From Niabella drilacis (GTDB taxonomy: Bacteria; Bacteroidota; Bacteroidia; Chitinophagales; Chitinophagaceae), in assembly GCF_900101395.1 (NCBI RefSeq), contig NZ_FMZO01000006.1, positions 1 through 64,000 on the forward strand: 64,000 nt of DNA. The letters run 5' to 3'. The notes beneath the pieces were generated by a model. The model had not been told where the DNA came from and did not search any database. It worked only from the letters and a program-made list of their open reading frames with translations. The position numbers and the translations under genes are program-made. Positions 62,699 through 64,000 of the stretch are shown here, piece by piece; within the stretch, counting starts at the first letter, position 1; each line of letters begins with the position of its first letter.

Positions 62699-63472
62699 TC
62701 AGCCCAGCACATTCCGGATAAAATCGCGGGTAGCGGCTGCAACTTCTGTTTTACCTTCCAGCGCTTTTATATAGGCCGAGCCGATGATGGCACCGTTTGC
62801 ATATTTACAGGCCCTGGAAAATGTATCCTGGTCCTTTATACCAAAACCCACCAGTACCGGGTTCTTAAGCTGGTAGCTTTTCAACCGTTCCAGGTAGGCC
62901 TCCACTGCCGCAAAGTCTTTTTCGTTGCCGGTGGTAGAGGAAGAGGACACGGCATAAAGGAACCCGCTGCTGAGCGCGTCCAGTTGCCGCACCCGTGTTT
63001 CTGAAGTTTCGGGCGTTACCAGGAAAATAAAATCCAGTCCGTACCGGTCTATGATGACTTTATAAGAAGCCTCAAATTCAAAAGGAGGCAGATCCGGAAG
63101 GATCAGCCCGTCTACCCCGGCGGCAGCCGCATCTGCACAGAATTTTTCAAACCCATATTGCAGCACCGGGTTCATATACCCCATGAGCACTACAGGAACC
63201 CGGACGCGGGCACGCATTTCCTTCAGCTGCTCAAATAACCGGGAAAGGGTCATTCCGCCCCTGAGGGCGATGGTGCTGCTGTTCTGGATCACTTCCCCAT
63301 CTGCGAGCGGGTCGCTATAGGGCATCCCCAGCTCAATGATATCGGCGCCGCTCTCCTGCAGCGCTTCCATAACCGGCAGGGTACTTTCCGGGCTTGGAAA
63401 ACCCGCGGTACAATATACGTTTAATACGTTCCGTTCTTTTCGCTCAAATAGTTCTTTTAATCGGCTCATCAA
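62699..63472 (-). CDS. trpA: Tryptophan synthase alpha chain
   Basis: A 257-aa TIM-barrel subunit that splits indole-3-glycerol phosphate into indole and glyceraldehyde-3-phosphate. The catalytic acids E47 (DIIELGMPYSDPLADG) and D58 are present, and the phosphate loop GFGIKDQ and ANGAIIGSAY are in place. It is last in the visible operon trpB, retropepsin-like gene, trpA; the gap to the preceding gene is 22 bp. Confidence 0.96.
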   Translation of the reverse strand: MMSRLKELFERKERNVLNVYCTAGFPSPESTLPVMEALQESGADIIELGMPYSDPLADGEVIQNSSTIALRGGMTLSRLFEQLKEMRARVRVPVVLMGYMNPVLQYGFEKFCADAAAAGVDGLILPDLPPFEFEASYKVIIDRYGLDFIFLVTPETSETRVRQLDALSSGFLYAVSSSSTTGNEKDFAAVEAYLERLKSYQLKNPVLVGFGIKDQDTFSRACKYANGAIIGSAYIKALEGKTEVAAATRDFIRNVLG

Positions 63473-63494
63473 AATTCTTTTTCGCTTTTTTCAG

Positions 63495-63914
63495 TCATTT
63501 CATTTTTAAAACGGCGTAGTTAGGGTGCTCCGGATTTACCACAAGTTCCTGTCTTTTCGGGTGGATCAATACATCCATCTCCCCCATAGGAATAGCGCCC
63601 AGGAGTGGTTCGCGATCACCCGGCAATACAAAAGCACTGCAAAGCGCCTTCCGGTTGGCAAAACGTACGTCAACCGGGCCTACCACATCATATTCCACTA
63701 CCTGGCCGCTGGCCAGCTGTACCTTACGTTTTTCAACAAAAGGTAATTCCAGCTGCGACTGGATGGTTTCATTGATGGCCATCATATAGGCACCGGAATC
63801 CACCAAAATATTCAGACGCATGCGCCTTACTTCCTCTTCGCCGATCACATGCCGTTTGGCAAATTCCAGATCCGCTGCATTGATCAATTCTATATCCGCG
63901 TACACCAGCCCCAT
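63495..63914 (-). CDS. Retropepsin-like aspartic protease domain protein inside the trp operon
   Basis: A 139-aa protein. The segment MRLNILVDSGAYMMAINETI carries the aspartyl protease motif DSG (D39-S40-G41), and LASGQVVEYDVVGPVDVRFANRKALCSAFVLPGDREPLLGAIPMGEMDVLIH matches the single-domain retropepsin-like (clan AA) family, which dimerises to form the active site. No signal peptide. It lies 32 bp after trpB and 22 bp before trpA, so it is in the trp transcript. A role in tryptophan synthesis is not known; it may be a passenger gene. Confidence 0.78.
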   Translation of the reverse strand: MGLVYADIELINAADLEFAKRHVIGEEEVRRMRLNILVDSGAYMMAINETIQSQLELPFVEKRKVQLASGQVVEYDVVGPVDVRFANRKALCSAFVLPGDREPLLGAIPMGEMDVLIHPKRQELVVNPEHPNYAVLKMK

Positions 63915-63946
63915 TGTTTTACAATTTATCCAATAAAGTTACATCT

Positions 63947-64000
63947 TTATTGCCCCATGGCTTTCATGTAGGTTTCCATATCCTTGTCGCCCCGGCCGCT
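63947..64000 (-). CDS. trpB: Tryptophan synthase beta chain, C-terminal end (partial)
   Basis: The window edge cuts this gene. Seventeen codons plus the stop are visible: SGRGDKDMETYMKAMGQ, which matches the typical TrpB C-terminus LSGRGDKD followed by a short tail. TrpB condenses indole with serine using PLP. It is upstream of the retropepsin-like gene on the same strand. Confidence 0.85.
   Translation of the reverse strand, partial: SGRGDKDMETYMKAMGQ

Overview
The window reads as chromosomal DNA of a Bacteroidota bacterium, most likely family Chitinophagaceae (genus not assignable by eye). Supporting signs are the start-proximal boxes of the form TAnnTTTG, exported lipoproteins with the lipobox followed by Lys or Asp, two TonB-dependent receptors with carboxypeptidase-like N-terminal domains, families such as DUF6427, DUF4293 and DUF6169, a long SecA (1107 aa) with a terminal SEC-C zinc motif, and a LytS/LytTR-type sensor and regulator pair. 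No rRNA, tRNA, CRISPR array, transposase, integrase or phage gene was seen.

Layout. 1-12.3 kb: a DsbD N-domain-like protein, purQ, a DUF6427 membrane protein with a Gly/Tyr/Trp-rich exported protein, the Kup potassium transporter, oxyR, two tandem LD-carboxypeptidases and a dicarboxylate symporter. 13-20.5 kb: an ABC-F ATPase, three small enzymes, a candidate small RNA, a TonB-type receptor and queA. 20.5-27.9 kb: an A+T-richer accessory stretch of exported and lipid-anchored proteins, including two different zinc metallopeptidases and an IPT/TIG lipoprotein, plus a DUF6169 pair. 28.2-32.1 kb: a sensor kinase broken by a frameshift, and its LytTR regulator. 32.1-41.7 kb: DUF4293, glyA, a decayed M28 peptidase, a 918-aa lipoprotein with recently duplicated repeats and an HExxH site, a seven-bladed RCC1 propeller protein and a Na+/H+ antiporter. 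41.8-50.9 kb: a sugar nucleotidyltransferase, secA, a nucleoside permease and a PLP decarboxylase. 51-54.3 kb: a five-gene operon led by a GbsR/MarR regulator under a long perfect palindrome. 54.5-58 kb: a DtxR-type metal regulator divergent from a TonB receptor and thioredoxin pair, with a palindromic operator between them. 58-64 kb: a SRPBCC protein, csaA, a macrodomain, two exported proteins, and the trp operon end (trpB, a retropepsin-like protein, trpA).

The most unusual content is intergenic. Two families of about 230-330 bp non-autonomous elements with terminal inverted repeats and internal hairpins occur in seven copies; one family shows about 9-bp flanking direct repeats. There are also a 162-bp near-palindrome, a row of three tetraloop hairpins, and degenerate tracts with a 7- or 8-bp period beside secA, glyA and oxyR. 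All functional calls come from reading motifs and family resemblance; no searches were run.
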